The notes: generated by a model from the letters alone, not told the origin. Shown: positions 13,428 to 24,262, counted from the first letter of the stretch. The stretch is DNA of 64,000 bases from Lysinibacillus pakistanensis (GCA_001312325.1 BBDJ01000006.1:62001-126000), one strand, 5' to 3'. Made by a program: numbers and translations.

Positions 13428-14211
13428 ATGGATCTAGGATTAAAGGGAAAAGTAGCTATTATTACAGGCTCAAGTAAAGGTATTGGCTATTATACAGCAA
13501 TGCAACTTGTCAAAGAGGGAGCAAAAGTTGTGCTGAGTGCGCGTGGTGAAAAACAGCTCCAAGTGGCAGCTGGCTGTATTAAAAATGAAACAGGTGAGGA
13601 TGTTTTAATCGTACCGACAGATATTACAAAGGAAAAAGATTGTAAGTACTTAATTGAGCGCACAGTTGAGCATTTTGGAGGCGTGGATATACTTATCAAT
13701 AATGCAGGTACAGCCTCAGCAAACCCATTTGAATCAGTTAGTAGTGAGCTATGGCAGGCTGATTTAGATTTGAAGGTATTTGGTGCTGTCCATTGTTCAA
13801 AATTCGCTGTTCCTTATATGCGTAAGGCTGGAGGCGGAGCGATTGTCAATGTAACGGCTGTTATGGCTAAAACGCCACCTGCTAGTTCCCTCCCTACTAC
13901 TGTAAGTCGAGCAGCTGGTCTTGCATTAACAAAAGCGATGAGTAAGGACTTAGGAAAAGATAATATTCGTGTGAATTCTGTATGTATAGGGCTAATTCGT
14001 AGTGACCAAATCGAAAAAAAATGGAAGAAGGAAGAACCTGAGCTTACTTGGGAAGCGTATTCTCGCAAAGTCGGTCAAACAATTCCCCTTGGTCGTGTAG
14101 GGGATACAGAAGAAGCAGCAAATGTCATTACTTTTTTTAGTATCAGATGCAGCAAGTTATGTAACAGGTACTTCAGTGAATATTGATGGTGGGTCTGGAC
14201 ATGCATTATAG
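13428..14211 (+). CDS. SDR-family protein with substituted catalytic residues (one frameshift)
   Basis: Short-chain dehydrogenase/reductase fold with an intact NAD(P) motif TGSSKGIGYYTA and structural NNAG. At the place of the YxxxK pair the sequence reads PTTVSRAAGLALTKA, aligning Thr with the catalytic Tyr and Arg with the Lys; the preceding Ser strand reads VNVTAVMA. It may therefore be a non-catalytic or differently acting SDR. A T7 at 14132-14138 has one extra base; correction yields the C-terminal VTGTSVNIDGGSG. About 260 residues. RBS GGGGTG favours the ATG at 13428. Substrate unknown; it sits alone after the pdh operon. Confidence 0.75.
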
Positions 14212-14422
14212 GATTTTGAAAAATTGAGCGCCGTAAAATTTTTTTGAGAAAAGAAATATGTATCGATGTCCAAATAAAGACGTGTTTAATTATTGTATAA
14301 AGAGAAGATGGCTTAAATTGTGTAAGAGCTATCTTCTTTTTCTATTGTTTTTCTAAAATTATAATAGACAGAAAATTCCTGCAGATGTAGAATAATCGTT
14401 ATAGGGGGTGAAAAGTGGCGAA

Positions 14423-14867
14423 ATGTTGAACGAAAAATTTGCTGCATTGTTCTTGAAGGTTGTAAGGATTATTGTCCAAATTGGGATACTCAATATTTAT
14501 TACTACATGGGCGTGGGCATTGTAACTTTATTACATGTACCTCTTCCAGGAAGCGTCATTGGTCTACTTTTATTAGCACTATCACTTCAATTTAAAATAA
14601 TTAAAGTAGAATATATTCAAGATGGAGCAGGTTTTTTTAATTGGGGTTTTAACCTTATTTTTCATTCCTGCAACAGTAGGGGTAATTGACTATCCAGAGC
14701 TTTTATCAACAACGGGACTGCTAATTATTTTGGCTGTTATAGCTAGTACATTAATTTCTATTTATATTACTGGATTGCTTACTCAAATGATTGAGAAGAA
14801 AGAGTTAGCGAAGAAAGAAACTGAAGCTGTTCTTGAAGAAGGAGAGGGGAAATTAACTGTTGATTGA
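14423..14867 (+). CDS. lrgA: CidA/LrgA-family holin-like membrane protein (one frameshift)
   Basis: Small four-helix membrane protein of the LrgA/CidA family, linked to control of murein hydrolase activity and to pyruvate/by-product transport in other Firmicutes. The conserved PLPGSVIGLLLL and the IPATVGVIDY segment are present. A T7 at 14632-14638 has one extra base. The start is uncertain: the RBS AGGGGGTG is better spaced for a GTG at 14415, which would need one missing base in GAAATG. Partner of lrgB, which starts inside its 3' end. Confidence 0.8.
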
Positions 14868-15538
14868 TATAATTGTTGTGATTGGCACTATTGTATTGTT
14901 TATGCTATTTACAAAGCTTTATCAGCGATTTCCGCATCCTATCATGATTCCACTAGTAACAACAACTATCGTCAGTGCTGTTATTTTAGTAGTATTTCAG
15001 ATTCCTTATTCGACCTATATGCAGGGAGGAGAATGGCTTCAAAAAAATGCTTGGCCCAGCAGTTGTAGCACTCGCCTATCCTCTTTATAATCAACGTGCC
15101 ATTATTATGAAGTATAAATACTCTATTTTATCAGGTATCTTTATAGGCATGATTACTGGCTTAGTGACGATTTTTGTCATGCTAAAATGGATTAGAGTAA
15201 GTGATAACTGGATGCTAACAGCTTTACCTAAGTCTTTAACAACACCGGTTGGTATGCAGGTGAGCGAAACAATTGGAGGGATTCCCCCGTTAACAGCTGT
15301 ATTTGTTATGCTAGCAGGGTTTGTAGGCGCAATAATTGGACCGTTAGTTATTAAATTTGGAAAAATTGATTCTGCGGTTAGCAGAGGGGTTGCAGTAGGT
15401 AGTGCATCACATGGCGTTGGACTAGTTAAATTAAGAGAGTATGGAGAACGAGAATTATCAGTTGGTTCATTATCAATGGGGTTAACGGCAATTATTGGTG
15501 CATTTCTTTGCCCACTTTTTGTGTATTTGTTTATGTAA
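14860..15538 (+). CDS. lrgB: LrgB-family membrane protein (one frameshift)
   Basis: Polytopic LrgB/CidB protein of about 226 residues that works with LrgA. Characteristic segments are the LVTTTIVSA helix, LGPAVVALAYPLY and the glycine-rich VAVGSASHGVGLVKLRE. TTG start behind GGAGAGGGG, overlapping the lrgA stop. A7 at 15041-15047 carries one extra base. No LytSR two-component genes are adjacent. Confidence 0.85.
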
Positions 15539-15548
15539 AACGAGCAAA

Positions 15549-15572
15549 CCCTTTACAAATAATTGTAAAGGG
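15549..15572. terminator. Hairpin between lrgB and methyltransferase
   Basis: Perfect 10-bp stem CCCTTTACAA / TTGTAAAGGG with a 4-nt loop between convergent genes. No clear T-tract on either side, so its function as a terminator is probable but not certain. Confidence 0.5.
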
Positions 15573-15587
15573 TAAAAATCTGATATT

Positions 15588-16189
15588 TTAAGACTCTTTT
15601 TCAATAATAAATTGAACCGTATGGGCAAGACCAGTGTGTAAAGTACCTTCATTTCTTATTTGTTCACCTGTGGAAAAATGGATAATTTTATAAGGCTGAC
15701 ACCAAGTTAGGACATGGAGAGGATCGTATAAATTATCTAGCTGCTTTGGGCCACCTGATGCATATGGAAGCTGATATATCGAATATAGCTCCATCATGAT
15801 TCGACCACCTGGCTTGACTGAATTTACTATACGCTCAAAAACGGCGTGCTGCTGCTTCATTGGAAAATGTCCAAACACCATTATAGCAGCATCAAACTTT
15901 TCTACTGGTAATTCATCATGTAATAAATCAGCAAGCTGTGTAACTACAGTAACACCCTGTTTTTTTTGCCAGCTGTTGAGTCTTCTCTAGCCCATTTCTA
16001 GCATAATCAAAGGCAGTAACTAAATGTCCTTTGGAAGCTAAAAAAAACCGCATTTCTTCCTTCACCTTCTGCATATGCAGCAACATTTACATAACCCTTT
16101 ATAAAATCTACATAGTCCTTGATAAAGGCATTTGGTTGTTCACCATAAACATATTCGGTAGTGCTAAAATGTTGATCCCATATATTCAT
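15588..16189 (-). CDS. Class I SAM-dependent methyltransferase (two frameshifts)
   Basis: About 198 residues, TehB-like size and start (IWDQHFSTTEYVYGEQPNAF). SAM motif I is AYAEGEGRNAVF, acidic residue of motif II in TAFDYARNGLE, motif IV FDAAIMVFGHF and motif post-IV GGRIMMELYS. T/A runs of 8 near 15961 and 7 near 16043 each have one extra base. ATG at 16189 follows GGAGGGAACTTG. Substrate unknown; relatives are annotated as tellurite-resistance or small-molecule methyltransferases. Confidence 0.75.
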
Positions 16190-16370
16190 CAAGTTCCCTC
16201 CCTTTTTAATATTGTAGAAAAAGTAACATAGTTAATCTAATTTTTTTGTACTAATGTCTAACCAAAACGTTACTAGTCGTTACGAATATACAAATAAAAT
16301 CTTCTAAAATTAGCCAATAGAAGGTTCCATTTTTCATGACAAGATGTATCAAAATTGATAAATTAAGAAA

Positions 16371-16404
16371 AAGCTACCTCATCAAAATTTTGAAGAGGTA
16401 GCTT
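16371..16404 (-). terminator. Terminator of speA
   Basis: 10-bp perfect stem AAGCTACCTC / GAGGTAGCTT, followed on the minus strand by a T-rich tract. It starts 8 nt after the speA stop. Confidence 0.8.
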
Positions 16405-16411
16405 TCCAGTT

Positions 16412-17881
16412 TTAAATAATTGGCTTGCGTTCTTTTATAACACGAATTGTTTTTAATGTTGAATCTTCAGGTCCTTGTACTGGTAAACCTGCTTCAATAT
16501 TCATTTGAATATAATGAATATTTTCTTGTGTAATTATTTCCCCGGGAATAAAAATCGGAATTCCAGGAGGATATACCATAATAAATTCTGCACAAATACA
16601 GTTATCTGCCTCTGCCAATGGAACAACCTCAGTATCAGCATAAAAAGCATCACGAGGCGACATAGCAAGTGCTGGAATTTCCGGAACATTAACTACTGCT
16701 TCAGTGATTGCAGCTTCTGAATCAAAAGCTTTGGACATGCGATTAAGCGCATTAATAAGAAGATTTATCTCCTTTTTCGTATCTCCCAAAGTTACTAAAC
16801 ATAGAATATTGTAAAGATCAGAAAGTTCTACCTCAATATTCGCATTATAACGTAACCATTCCTCAGCTCGATGTCCAGAAATACCCAAATCTTTCACACT
16901 AATTAAAAGCTTTAAAGGATCCATATCATATGTGGCAGATGAATGTAACTTTTCCTTTCCAGCACATTTTAAATGTGGTATCTGATTAATACGTTTACGT
17001 GCATCCTTTGCCAAGCGAAGGGCATCATCAATTAAATCAACGCCATGTATTGCTAGCTGACGTCGCGCCGTATCAAGCGATGCTAACAATGGATAAGATG
17101 TCGATGTTGTTGTCAGCATAGAAAAGACAGCTTGTACACGTTTTGCTGAGACAAGTCCTTCACGTACATTTAAGATCGATGTTTGTGTCATAGATCCACC
17201 TAGCTTATGTACGCTTGTAGCAGCCATATCAGCTCCTGCCTCCATCGCTGAATAGGGAAGTTCATCATGGAATTTAATGTGTACGCCATGAGCTTCATCC
17301 ACAACAACTGGAATATTACGACCATGCGCAATTTCGACAATACGTTTTAAATCAGCTGTAAAGCCATAATAAGTTGGATTAATAACTAGAACTGCTTTTG
17401 TGTCTGGATAAGCATTTAAAGCCTTCTCGACAGCTTCAGGGGATATTCCGTGAGAAATACCATATTCACTGTCTACTTCAGGATGAATAAAAATCGGAAT
17501 TGCACCAGCGAAAACAATCGCTGACATAATTGATTTATGAACATTCCGTGGCACTAGAATCTTATCACCTGGACCGACGACGGTCAGAATCATCGTCATG
17601 ATGGCGCCACTAGTACCTTGAACGGAAAAGAATGTATGATCAGCACCAAAGGCCTCAGCAGCAAGTGCTTGTGCTTCTTTTATGGCGCCTTTTGGTGAAT
17701 GTAAATCGTCTAGTGGAGCAATATTAATTAAATCAATTGATAAAACGTTGTCGCCGACGAATTCTCGGAAGGCTGGATCCATACCTTGACCTTTCTTATG
17801 GCCTGGAATATGGAACTGAATTGGATGTCTGTTCCGATGTTTAAGTAATACGTCGAACAATGGAGTCTCTAATTGTGACAA
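16412..17881 (-). CDS. speA: Arginine decarboxylase, Orn/Lys/Arg decarboxylase family
   Basis: PLP enzyme making agmatine from arginine, first step of the B. subtilis-type polyamine pathway. Conserved FHIPGHKKGQGMD near the N-terminus, VDEAHGVH with the PLP-ring residues, and TSVHKLGGS with the PLP lysine. Intact. The reading frame opens at a GTG (17893), but GAGGTGG lies between it and a TTG at 17881; starting there gives an N-terminus SQLETPLFDVL that lines up with B. subtilis SpeA. Close B. subtilis-like sequence and position after pdhD support arginine over lysine. Confidence 0.9.
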   Translation of the reverse strand: MSQLETPLFDVLLKHRNRHPIQFHIPGHKKGQGMDPAFREFVGDNVLSIDLINIAPLDDLHSPKGAIKEAQALAAEAFGADHTFFSVQGTSGAIMTMILTVVGPGDKILVPRNVHKSIMSAIVFAGAIPIFIHPEVDSEYGISHGISPEAVEKALNAYPDTKAVLVINPTYYGFTADLKRIVEIAHGRNIPVVVDEAHGVHIKFHDELPYSAMEAGADMAATSVHKLGGSMTQTSILNVREGLVSAKRVQAVFSMLTTTSTSYPLLASLDTARRQLAIHGVDLIDDALRLAKDARKRINQIPHLKCAGKEKLHSSATYDMDPLKLLISVKDLGISGHRAEEWLRYNANIEVELSDLYNILCLVTLGDTKKEINLLINALNRMSKAFDSEAAITEAVVNVPEIPALAMSPRDAFYADTEVVPLAEADNCICAEFIMVYPPGIPIFIPGEIITQENIHYIQMNIEAGLPVQGPEDSTLKTIRVIKERKPII

Positions 17882-18028
17882 CGCAGGTACCACCTCACTT
17901 TATAATATCTAAGAAAACAAATGAATTATAGCACCTTACGACATGAAAGAATAGACTTTACTTAAAAAAAATAAAAGGGTTTTTTTGATCATTTCGAGAA
18001 GTTAATAACGTACGAAAGGGGAGGTACT

Positions 18029-18988
18029 ATGAATTGGAATACACGTGTGACAGAACTTTTAAATGTGAAATACCCAATAATACAAGGCGGGTTAGCTATT
18101 TGGCTTATGCTGATTTGGCAGCGGCAGTGTCGAATGCTGGCGGACTTGGGCAAATAACAGCGATGAGTTTACGTGATCCTGACCTATTGCGCGCAGAAAT
18201 TCATAAAGTACGAACATTAACAGATAAACCGTTTGGTGTGAACTTTGCCATTGGCATGTATGGCACTGGCTACGAGGATATGGTACGTGTGGCAGTGGAA
18301 GAAAAAGTGCCTGTAGTAACAATGACTGGAGGAAATCCTGCACCTATTTTTGATATTTTGGCAGGAACCGACATTAAAAAAATTGGTACTTGTAGCCGCA
18401 CGTAGACAAGCTCAAAAAGCGGAACAACTTGGAGCAGATGCTGTGATGGTTGTTGGACAAGAGGGAGGTGGTCATCTTGGACGTGACGATGTCGGTACAA
18501 TGGTGCTTGTTCCGCAAGTTGTCGACAGTGTAAAAATACCGGTTATTGCTTCTGGAGGCATAGGTGATGGTCGGGGTTGGATGGCAGCACAAGCTCTTGG
18601 AGCAGAGGGGATTGAAATGGGCACACGTTTTATTGCGACTAAAGAGTGTGTAGATGCATCAGAGGCTTATAAAGAGGCGTTACTAGCAAGCAGTGAGGCA
18701 GATACAACAATTATTAAACGCTCTATTGGTGCACCAGCTCGAGCATTACGCAATGATTTCACTGCGAAAATTTTAGAAATCGAGGAGAAAACGCCAACAT
18801 ATGAAGCTTTAAAAGATTTCATTAGTGGTGCTGCCAATAAACGTTTTATTTATGATGGTAAGAATGATCAAGGGTTTGGTTGGGCTGGTCAAGTAACAGG
18901 AATGATTCATGACATTCCAACAGTTCAGGAGCTAATCAATCGTATGGTTGCAGAAGCTGAAAGTATCCGAGTAAAATGGGGACAATAA
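18029..18988 (+). CDS. Nitronate monooxygenase / FabK-like flavoprotein (two frameshifts)
   Basis: FMN-binding TIM barrel of the NPD/FabK family, about 319 residues after correction. The N-terminus NWNTRVTELLNVKYPIIQGG leads into DLAAAVSNAGGLG. The phosphate-binding part is GQEGGGHLGRDDVGTM and IPVIASGGIGDGRG, followed by ALGAEGIEMGTRFIAT. One T is missing near 18095 and one A is extra in A7 (18376-18382). RBS AAAGGGGAGG. The family oxidises nitronates or acts as enoyl-ACP reductase; sequence alone does not decide. yktA follows 20 nt later. Confidence 0.8.
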
Positions 18989-19008
18989 CGTAAAGGTGGT
19001 TATGTCTA

Positions 19009-19296
19009 ATGGAATATTCCTATCCGTTTTCAACAGATTGGTCTACAGAAGAAATTGTTGATGTTGTTCAATTCTTCGAAGGGATTGAGCAAGCTTATGA
19101 GAAGGGCATTAAACGCGAAAATATGCTGGCAAAGTATCGCCGTTTTAAACAAATTGTCCCATCTCAGGCAGAAGAAAAATCTATTTTTCGTGAATTTGAA
19201 GAAGCTAGTGGCTATGTAAGTTATCCTGTTGTTAAGCTAGCGAAAGAAGGAACGGATGGTACTTTGATTAAAGTCGTTCCCAAACAACGTCATTAA
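19009..19296 (+). CDS. yktA: UPF0223 family protein, YktA
   Basis: Intact 95-residue soluble acidic protein matching UPF0223 (start [19 protein letters not shown], with [19 protein letters not shown]). Function unknown. Directly followed by yktB, as in B. subtilis, though here yktB is on the opposite strand. RBS AAAGGTGG. Confidence 0.85.
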   Translation: MEYSYPFSTDWSTEEIVDVVQFFEGIEQAYEKGIKRENMLAKYRRFKQIVPSQAEEKSIFREFEEASGYVSYPVVKLAKEGTDGTLIKVVPKQRH

Positions 19297-19299
19297 AAA

Positions 19300-19330
19300 A
19301 AGTGGATGTGAGTTATTCTCACGTCCACTT
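19300..19330 (+). terminator. Terminator after yktA
   Basis: 13-bp stem AAGTGGATGTGAG / CTCACGTCCACTT (one G-T), loop TTATT, T5. The following region up to 19573 (about 240 bp, AT-rich) shows no gene. Confidence 0.8.
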
Positions 19331-19573
19331 TTTCATTTAGAGCTTTACACTATCTTGGTGTTAAAAAAAGAATGTTTTGCATACATTACATCAATATCAT
19401 TATTACTTAATATTGGAAAAATATGCCAATAATAATTTTTAAACGCGAAAAATTTTTAATAAAAATAGGAATAAAATCGGAAATTTCCCACAATATATAA
19501 GCATCCTATAAATCAATCTATTACATCATCTGCATTATTATGTTACATGGATAAAAACACTATACATCGAACA

Positions 19574-20202
19574 TTACTTTCCAACAATGACGTTATAGAT
19601 TGGGAGTAAATGACTGAAGGTTTCTTCCGTTATTTGATGGATTTGACTAGCTGTCAGTTTGATTGCTTGCTCTTTTGGAATATGTCGACCTACTAAAAAT
19701 TCACCTTTTTTTAACATCCCGCAAGCGAAGGAGTAACTCATCTAGCTTGTCCTCCTTTGCCGTTTGTAAAGGAAAGGCCTCTGGAGACATATGATCTCCA
19801 GACACAATAAAGTCTTCGGGAAGTTGCCCTAGTATTGCTTTATTGGCCATTAAATGCTGTGCCATTACATTTTTTTTCAGGTGCTTCGTAAATAATAGCC
19901 AAGACGATGAATAAATGTGTGCTCCAAAGACCAATCTGAAAGTGAGGTAATGATTTATAACCTCTTTTGTACGGAGCAAAGGCTACCCAGCTATCATTTG
20001 GAGGATTCACAGTTCTCCGTGCGTGTTTTGCAACATGAGGATAGAATTCTTCCCCAAGATGACTGGAAAAGTATGCAGAAAAGTCCTCTCCTAACAGTTG
20101 GAATTTCGGTCGTACAGAAGAATTTAGTGCATCCATTCTCTGTTCTAAACCGTCTATATGAAATACATTAAAGTCTTTATTCGTCCACTTTATTTTTGGC
20201 AA
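19574..20202 (-). CDS. yktB: DUF1054 / UPF0637 family protein, YktB (two frameshifts)
   Basis: About 208-residue soluble protein: N-terminus [20 protein letters not shown], then [17 protein letters not shown] and [13 protein letters not shown], both typical of the family. The frame breaks at a T8 near 19867-19874 and a T6 near 19708; correction joins the halves and ends with [11 protein letters not shown]. Function unknown. RBS AAAGGAGC upstream of the ATG. Confidence 0.85.
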
Positions 20203-20329
20203 TGGTAGTAGCTCCTTTCGATTTATAAGGTTTATTTTATTAGAAAAATGGGAAAAAATCTTATAACAAGAACTTTCTCAGTTCTACAAAATGTTCTTGT
20301 GAAAAATTAAAAAAAAGGAAGTGATTTTT

Positions 20330-20529
20330 ATGAAACCAATCGTAAAAATTATACGTAAAGTTGACATTGAAAAGCAATATGAACAAATTTTACAGTTGGA
20401 ATTAGATTATGAATTAGCTTCTCTCTTCGACGCTATGAATGAAAAAAATGAAGCTGAAATTGAAAAAAAGTAAAAAAACGTCTGACTGAAATTCAGATGG
20501 AACTTGAAAGTTTGCACGCCTATGCGTAA
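20330..20529 (+). CDS. Small charged protein in the ykzI position (two frameshifts)
   Basis: After removing one A from each of two A7 runs (20463-20469 and 20472-20478) this reads 66 residues: KPIVKIIRKVDIEKQYEQ, then a Glu/Lys-rich helical tail ending ELESLHAYA. Uncorrected, it stops after 47 codons. RBS AAAAAAGGAAGTG. It lies between yktB and suhB (yktC), the place of B. subtilis ykzI, so it is a possible ortholog; this rests on position only. Probably a short coiled-coil protein of unknown function. Confidence 0.6.
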
Positions 20530-20551
20530 TAAAAATTTTATACCCATTTGA

Positions 20552-20588
20552 AAATCACTTGCTGAATATTCCGACAGCAGGTGATTTT
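20552..20588 (+). terminator. Terminator after the small gene
   Basis: 13-bp stem AAATCACTTGCTG / CAGCAGGTGATTT (one G-T), 10-nt loop, T5. Confidence 0.8.
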
Positions 20589-20770
20589 TATTGTTATAAT
20601 GGGTAAAATAGACTTTATATCATAATGAAAAGTTTTAAGTACCTATAATGTGCAGAATACACCATGCTAACATCGAGAGAAAAAGATATCATATACTTAA
20701 ATGGTGAGAACATGAAAAATCAGTCCAATAGCATAGAGTTAGAGTTTTTTTAATCGAAGGGTGGGTTTTT

Positions 20771-21565
20771 ATGGACATACAACAATTGGATCAATTTGCG
20801 AAAAGTATTATCTTTGAGGCAGGCAGCCGCATTAGACAAGCCTTTTCGTATAATTTGGTTATCGAAACAAAATCAGGTGCTAATGATCTTGTGACGAATA
20901 TCGATCGTGAAACAGAATTATTCTTTATCGATAAAATAAGAGCTTTTGATCCATCTCACAAGATTTTAGGGGAAGAGGGAATGGGAGAACAAGTAGAGTC
21001 CTTAGATGGCATTGTGTGGATAATTGATCCTATTGATGGCACAATGAATTTTGTTAAGCAACACCGCCATTTTATGATTTCCATTGGTATCTTCATCAAT
21101 GGAATAGGCAAGCTTGGTTACATATTTGACGTGATGCGTGAGGATTTATTTTATGCAATAGCTGGAGAAGGTGCCTGGTACAATGAATCTCCTTTACGAA
21201 AGTTAACGTCAGTAAAAATAGAAGAAGCTGTCATTGGTATTAATGCTCATTGGGTAGCACCGAATCGGCATATTCATCATGAAAAGGTTATTGATATGGT
21301 TCGTAAAGTACGAGGTACACGATCATACGGATCTGCAGCTATGGAAATAGCATTTGTTGTGAGTGGTAAGTTAGATGCATATGTCTCTATGCGTTTATCA
21401 CCATGGGACATTGCTGGAGGTACTATTATCGCGCATGAGGTTGGCGCTGTTGCCACAAATTTACATGGGGAAGGATTTGATTTCCTTCATCAGGATACTT
21501 TTATCATTGCGAATCCATCGATACACAAAGAATTATTAGATAAATATATTGTGCCTTATGAATAA
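20771..21565 (+). CDS. suhB: Inositol monophosphatase family protein, SuhB/YktC
   Basis: Mg-dependent phosphatase, intact, 264 residues. Metal site motifs GEEG, DPIDGTMNF and SPWDIAGG are all present. B. subtilis YktC has inositol-1-phosphatase activity; the in vivo substrate here could be another phosphomonoester. RBS GAAGGGTGG precedes the ATG. Confidence 0.9.
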   Translation: MDIQQLDQFAKSIIFEAGSRIRQAFSYNLVIETKSGANDLVTNIDRETELFFIDKIRAFDPSHKILGEEGMGEQVESLDGIVWIIDPIDGTMNFVKQHRHFMISIGIFINGIGKLGYIFDVMREDLFYAIAGEGAWYNESPLRKLTSVKIEEAVIGINAHWVAPNRHIHHEKVIDMVRKVRGTRSYGSAAMEIAFVVSGKLDAYVSMRLSPWDIAGGTIIAHEVGAVATNLHGEGFDFLHQDTFIIANPSIHKELLDKYIVPYE

Positions 21566-21568
21566 TAA

Positions 21569-21599
21569 AGGAGCCGTCTTTTTTTAGACAGGCTCCTTC
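21569..21599. terminator. Bidirectional terminator between suhB and ylaF
   Basis: AAGGAGCC(G)TCT pairs with AGACAGGCTCCTT around a T-rich loop, with T/A tracts on both sides, between two convergent genes. Confidence 0.75.
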
Positions 21600-21611
21600 T
21601 TTGTAACATAA

Positions 21612-21797
21612 TTAAAGTAACCCTTGCTCACGCAATTTGCGTTTCATTTTAAAGGCTGTCATAAAAATGACACAAGTAGCCAAAATGCCTGCTATAATAC
21701 CAAACACACTTTCAGCAGCTACAGAATATCCAATAGAACACATTGCTAAAACAGCTGCTAATGCATAAATGGCCATTACGAATTTTGCACGATTCAT
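21612..21797 (-). CDS. ylaF: DUF5325 small membrane protein, YlaF
   Basis: 61 residues with two predicted membrane helices ([19 protein letters not shown] and [18 protein letters not shown]) and a basic C-terminus ([12 protein letters not shown]). Matches YlaF in size and in its place beside typA (ylaG). Function unknown. RBS GGGGGCTCGG. Confidence 0.8.
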   Translation of the reverse strand: MNRAKFVMAIYALAAVLAMCSIGYSVAAESVFGIIAGILATCVIFMTAFKMKRKLREQGLL

Positions 21798-21863
21798 AAC
21801 CGAGCCCCCTATATTAAAATTTGTAAATCAAATATATTTTTTTAGAATGATGGAAATTCTAAT

Positions 21864-21892
21864 AAGGACATTTCTATCCCTCTTGTGCTATA
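21864..21892 (+). promoter_or_regulatory. Probable SigA promoter of typA
   Basis: TATAAT at about 21887-21892 with a weaker AGGACA about 18 bp upstream; 45 nt before the typA ATG. Confidence 0.5.
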
Positions 21893-21936
21893 ATATCACA
21901 GTTAAACATTCGAAAAAAAGAATATGGAGTGGAATA

Positions 21937-23783
21937 ATGACAAACTTACGTCAAGATCTTCGCAATATCGCAATTATCGCCCACGTTGACCATGGTAAAA
22001 CTACCTTAGTTGACCAATTATTAAAACAATCTGGTACATTCCGTTCAAACGAACATGTTGAAGAACGCGCAATGGACTCTAATGATATTGAACGCGAGCG
22101 TGGTATTACAATTTTAGCAAAAAAATACTGCGGTAAACTATAACGGAACACGTATCAACATCCTTGATACGCCTGGACACGCCGACTTCGGTGGTGAGGT
22201 AGAACGTATTTTAAAAATGGTAGATGGCGTTTTACTAGTTGTCGATGCGTATGAGGGTTGTATGCCGCAAACACGCTTCGTGCTAAAAAAAAGCATTAGA
22301 GCAAAAGTTAACACCAATTGTTGTTGTTAACAAAGTAGACAAAGATTCTGCTCGTCCACTTGAAGTAGTAGATGAGGTCTTAGAGCTATTTATTGAGCTT
22401 GGTGCAGATGATGATCAATTGGACTTCCCAGTTGTTTATGCTTCAGGTGTCAATGGTACAGCCTCACTTGATTCAGATCCAGCAAATCAAGAGGAAAATA
22501 TGCAATGCCTATTCGAAAAAGTTATCGAATCAATTCCAGCACCAGTGGATAATTCTAATGAACCATTACAATTCCAGGTAGCTTTACTTGACTATAATGA
22601 CTATGTAGGTCGTATCGGAATCGGACGTGTATTCCGCGGTACAATTGAAGTAGGTCAGCAAGTAGCATTAATGAAATTAGATGGTACAGTAAAACAATTC
22701 CGCGTAACGAAACTATTTGGTTTCTTTGGTTTAAAACGTGAAGAAATTCAGTCAGCAAAAGCTGGAGATTTAATTGCTGTATCTGGTATGGAGGACATCA
22801 ACGTTGGTGAAACGGTATGTCCAGTAGAGCATCAAGAAGCATTAACACCATTGCGTATTGATGAACCAACATTACAAATGACTTTCTTAGTCAACAACTC
22901 GCCATTTGCAGGACGCGAGGGTAAATGGGTAACTGCCCGTAAAGTGGAGGAACGCTACGTTCACAGCTTCAAACAGATGTATCTTTACGCGTAGAAGATA
23001 CAGATTCACCAGATGCATGGACTGTTTCTGGTCGTGGTGAACTGCATTTATCAATCCTTATCGAAAATATGCGTCGTGAAGGCTTCGAGCTACAAGTATC
23101 AAAACCTCAAGTAATCATTCGTGAAATTGATGGTGTAAAATGTGAGCCATTTGAACGTGTACAAATTGATGTTCCTGAGGAAAATGTCGGTTCTGTAATT
23201 GAATCAATTGGTACTCGTAAAGGTGAAATGTTAGATATGGTGAACAATGGCAATGGTCAAGTTCGTTTAACATTCTTAGTTCCTGCTCGTGGTTTAATCG
23301 GTTATACGACAGAGTTTATGTCAATGACAAAAGGCTTTGGTATCATTAACCATACATTTGATTGCTACCAACCATATATCCCAGGTCGTATTGGTGGACG
23401 TCACCAAGGTGTTCTTGTTTCAATGGAAACTGGTAAATCCACAACTTATGGTATGATGCAAGTAGAAGACCGTGGTACACTGTTTGTAGAGCCAGGTACT
23501 GAAATTTATGAAGGTATGATCGTTGGCGAAAATACACGTGACAATGATATCACTGTAAACATAACAAAAATGAAGCAAAAAAACGAATGTTCGTTCTGCG
23601 ACAAAAGATGCAACAAACGTTATTAAAAAGCCACGTTTATTAACACTAGAAGAAGCATTAGAATTCTTAAATGATGATGAGTACCTAGAAATTACACCAG
23701 AATCTATTCGCCTTCGTAAACAAATTCTAGATAAAAATGAACGTGAAAGAATAGCGAAAAAGCTTAAAAACGCTGAACAATAA
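21937..23783 (+). CDS. typA: Ribosome-associated GTPase TypA/BipA (four frameshifts)
   Basis: Translational GTPase involved in ribosome assembly and stress adaptation. G1 AHVDHGKTT, switch [10 protein letters not shown]3 [11 protein letters not shown] and G4 [10 protein letters not shown], then domain II ([12 protein letters not shown]), an EF-G-like domain and the BipA C-terminal domain ([17 protein letters not shown]). Extra bases in A7 (22119-22125), A8 (22285-22292) and A7 (23577-23583), and one missing C near 22956. Corrected length about 614, normal. RBS TGGAGTGG. Confidence 0.95.
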
Positions 23784-23813
23784 TTTTTTTGCTCCACGAA
23801 AGGAAGAGGAGTC

Positions 23814-24211
23814 TTGGATATTAAGTCCGCTTTAATGGGGGAACTGAATGTTATTCAAGTAGCTGCACAGGTAAATGCAAAGGAAACAGAAGATGCCTAT
23901 GAAAAAATGGTGGAATTACGCGTTTTTTATATGAGAATATGCCTAACTATGACATTGCTGGCTATGTTCTATTTTTCCTGGTGTTTCTACTTTCGGCAAT
24001 TGTCTATAAATTAGGCTTTGCAAAGAAATTAAAACGATCACAAAATATTATTATTTATATTTTCCTATTTTTAGGTTGTATCCTGTTAACATTTTTTGCT
24101 TTATATCTTCCAATGGTTGAAGGGCTTATTGTAGCGGCATTAATTTTAATTGTCTATAAAACACGTATGTGGCGTGAAAAAAGAGAAGAGCAACAAGCTA
24201 CTAATCAGTGA
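23814..24211 (+). CDS. ylaH: YlaH-like membrane protein (one frameshift)
   Basis: About 132 residues. A soluble N-terminal stretch is followed by three predicted membrane helices (YDIAGYVLFFLVFLL, FLFLGCILLTFFALYL and LIVAALILIVYK), with VYKLGFAKKL typical of YlaH. TTG start behind AGGAAGAGGA. A T run near 23925-23930 seems one base short; adding a T joins the N-terminus to NMPNYDIAGYV. Follows typA as in B. subtilis. Function unknown. Confidence 0.75.
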
Positions 24212-24228
24212 AATAACTATATTTGAGA

Positions 24229-24262
24229 AACAGTCTTAGTGTTGAAGCTAAGGCTGTTTTTT
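24229..24262 (+). terminator. Terminator after ylaH
   Basis: 11-bp stem AACAGTCTTAG / CTAAGGCTGTT (one G-T), 8-nt loop, T7. Confidence 0.85.

Noticed and set aside
14423..15538. LrgA/LrgB as phage holin genes marking a prophage
   Set aside because: They are chromosomal CidA/LrgA and LrgB family proteins; no endolysin, structural or integrase genes are near.
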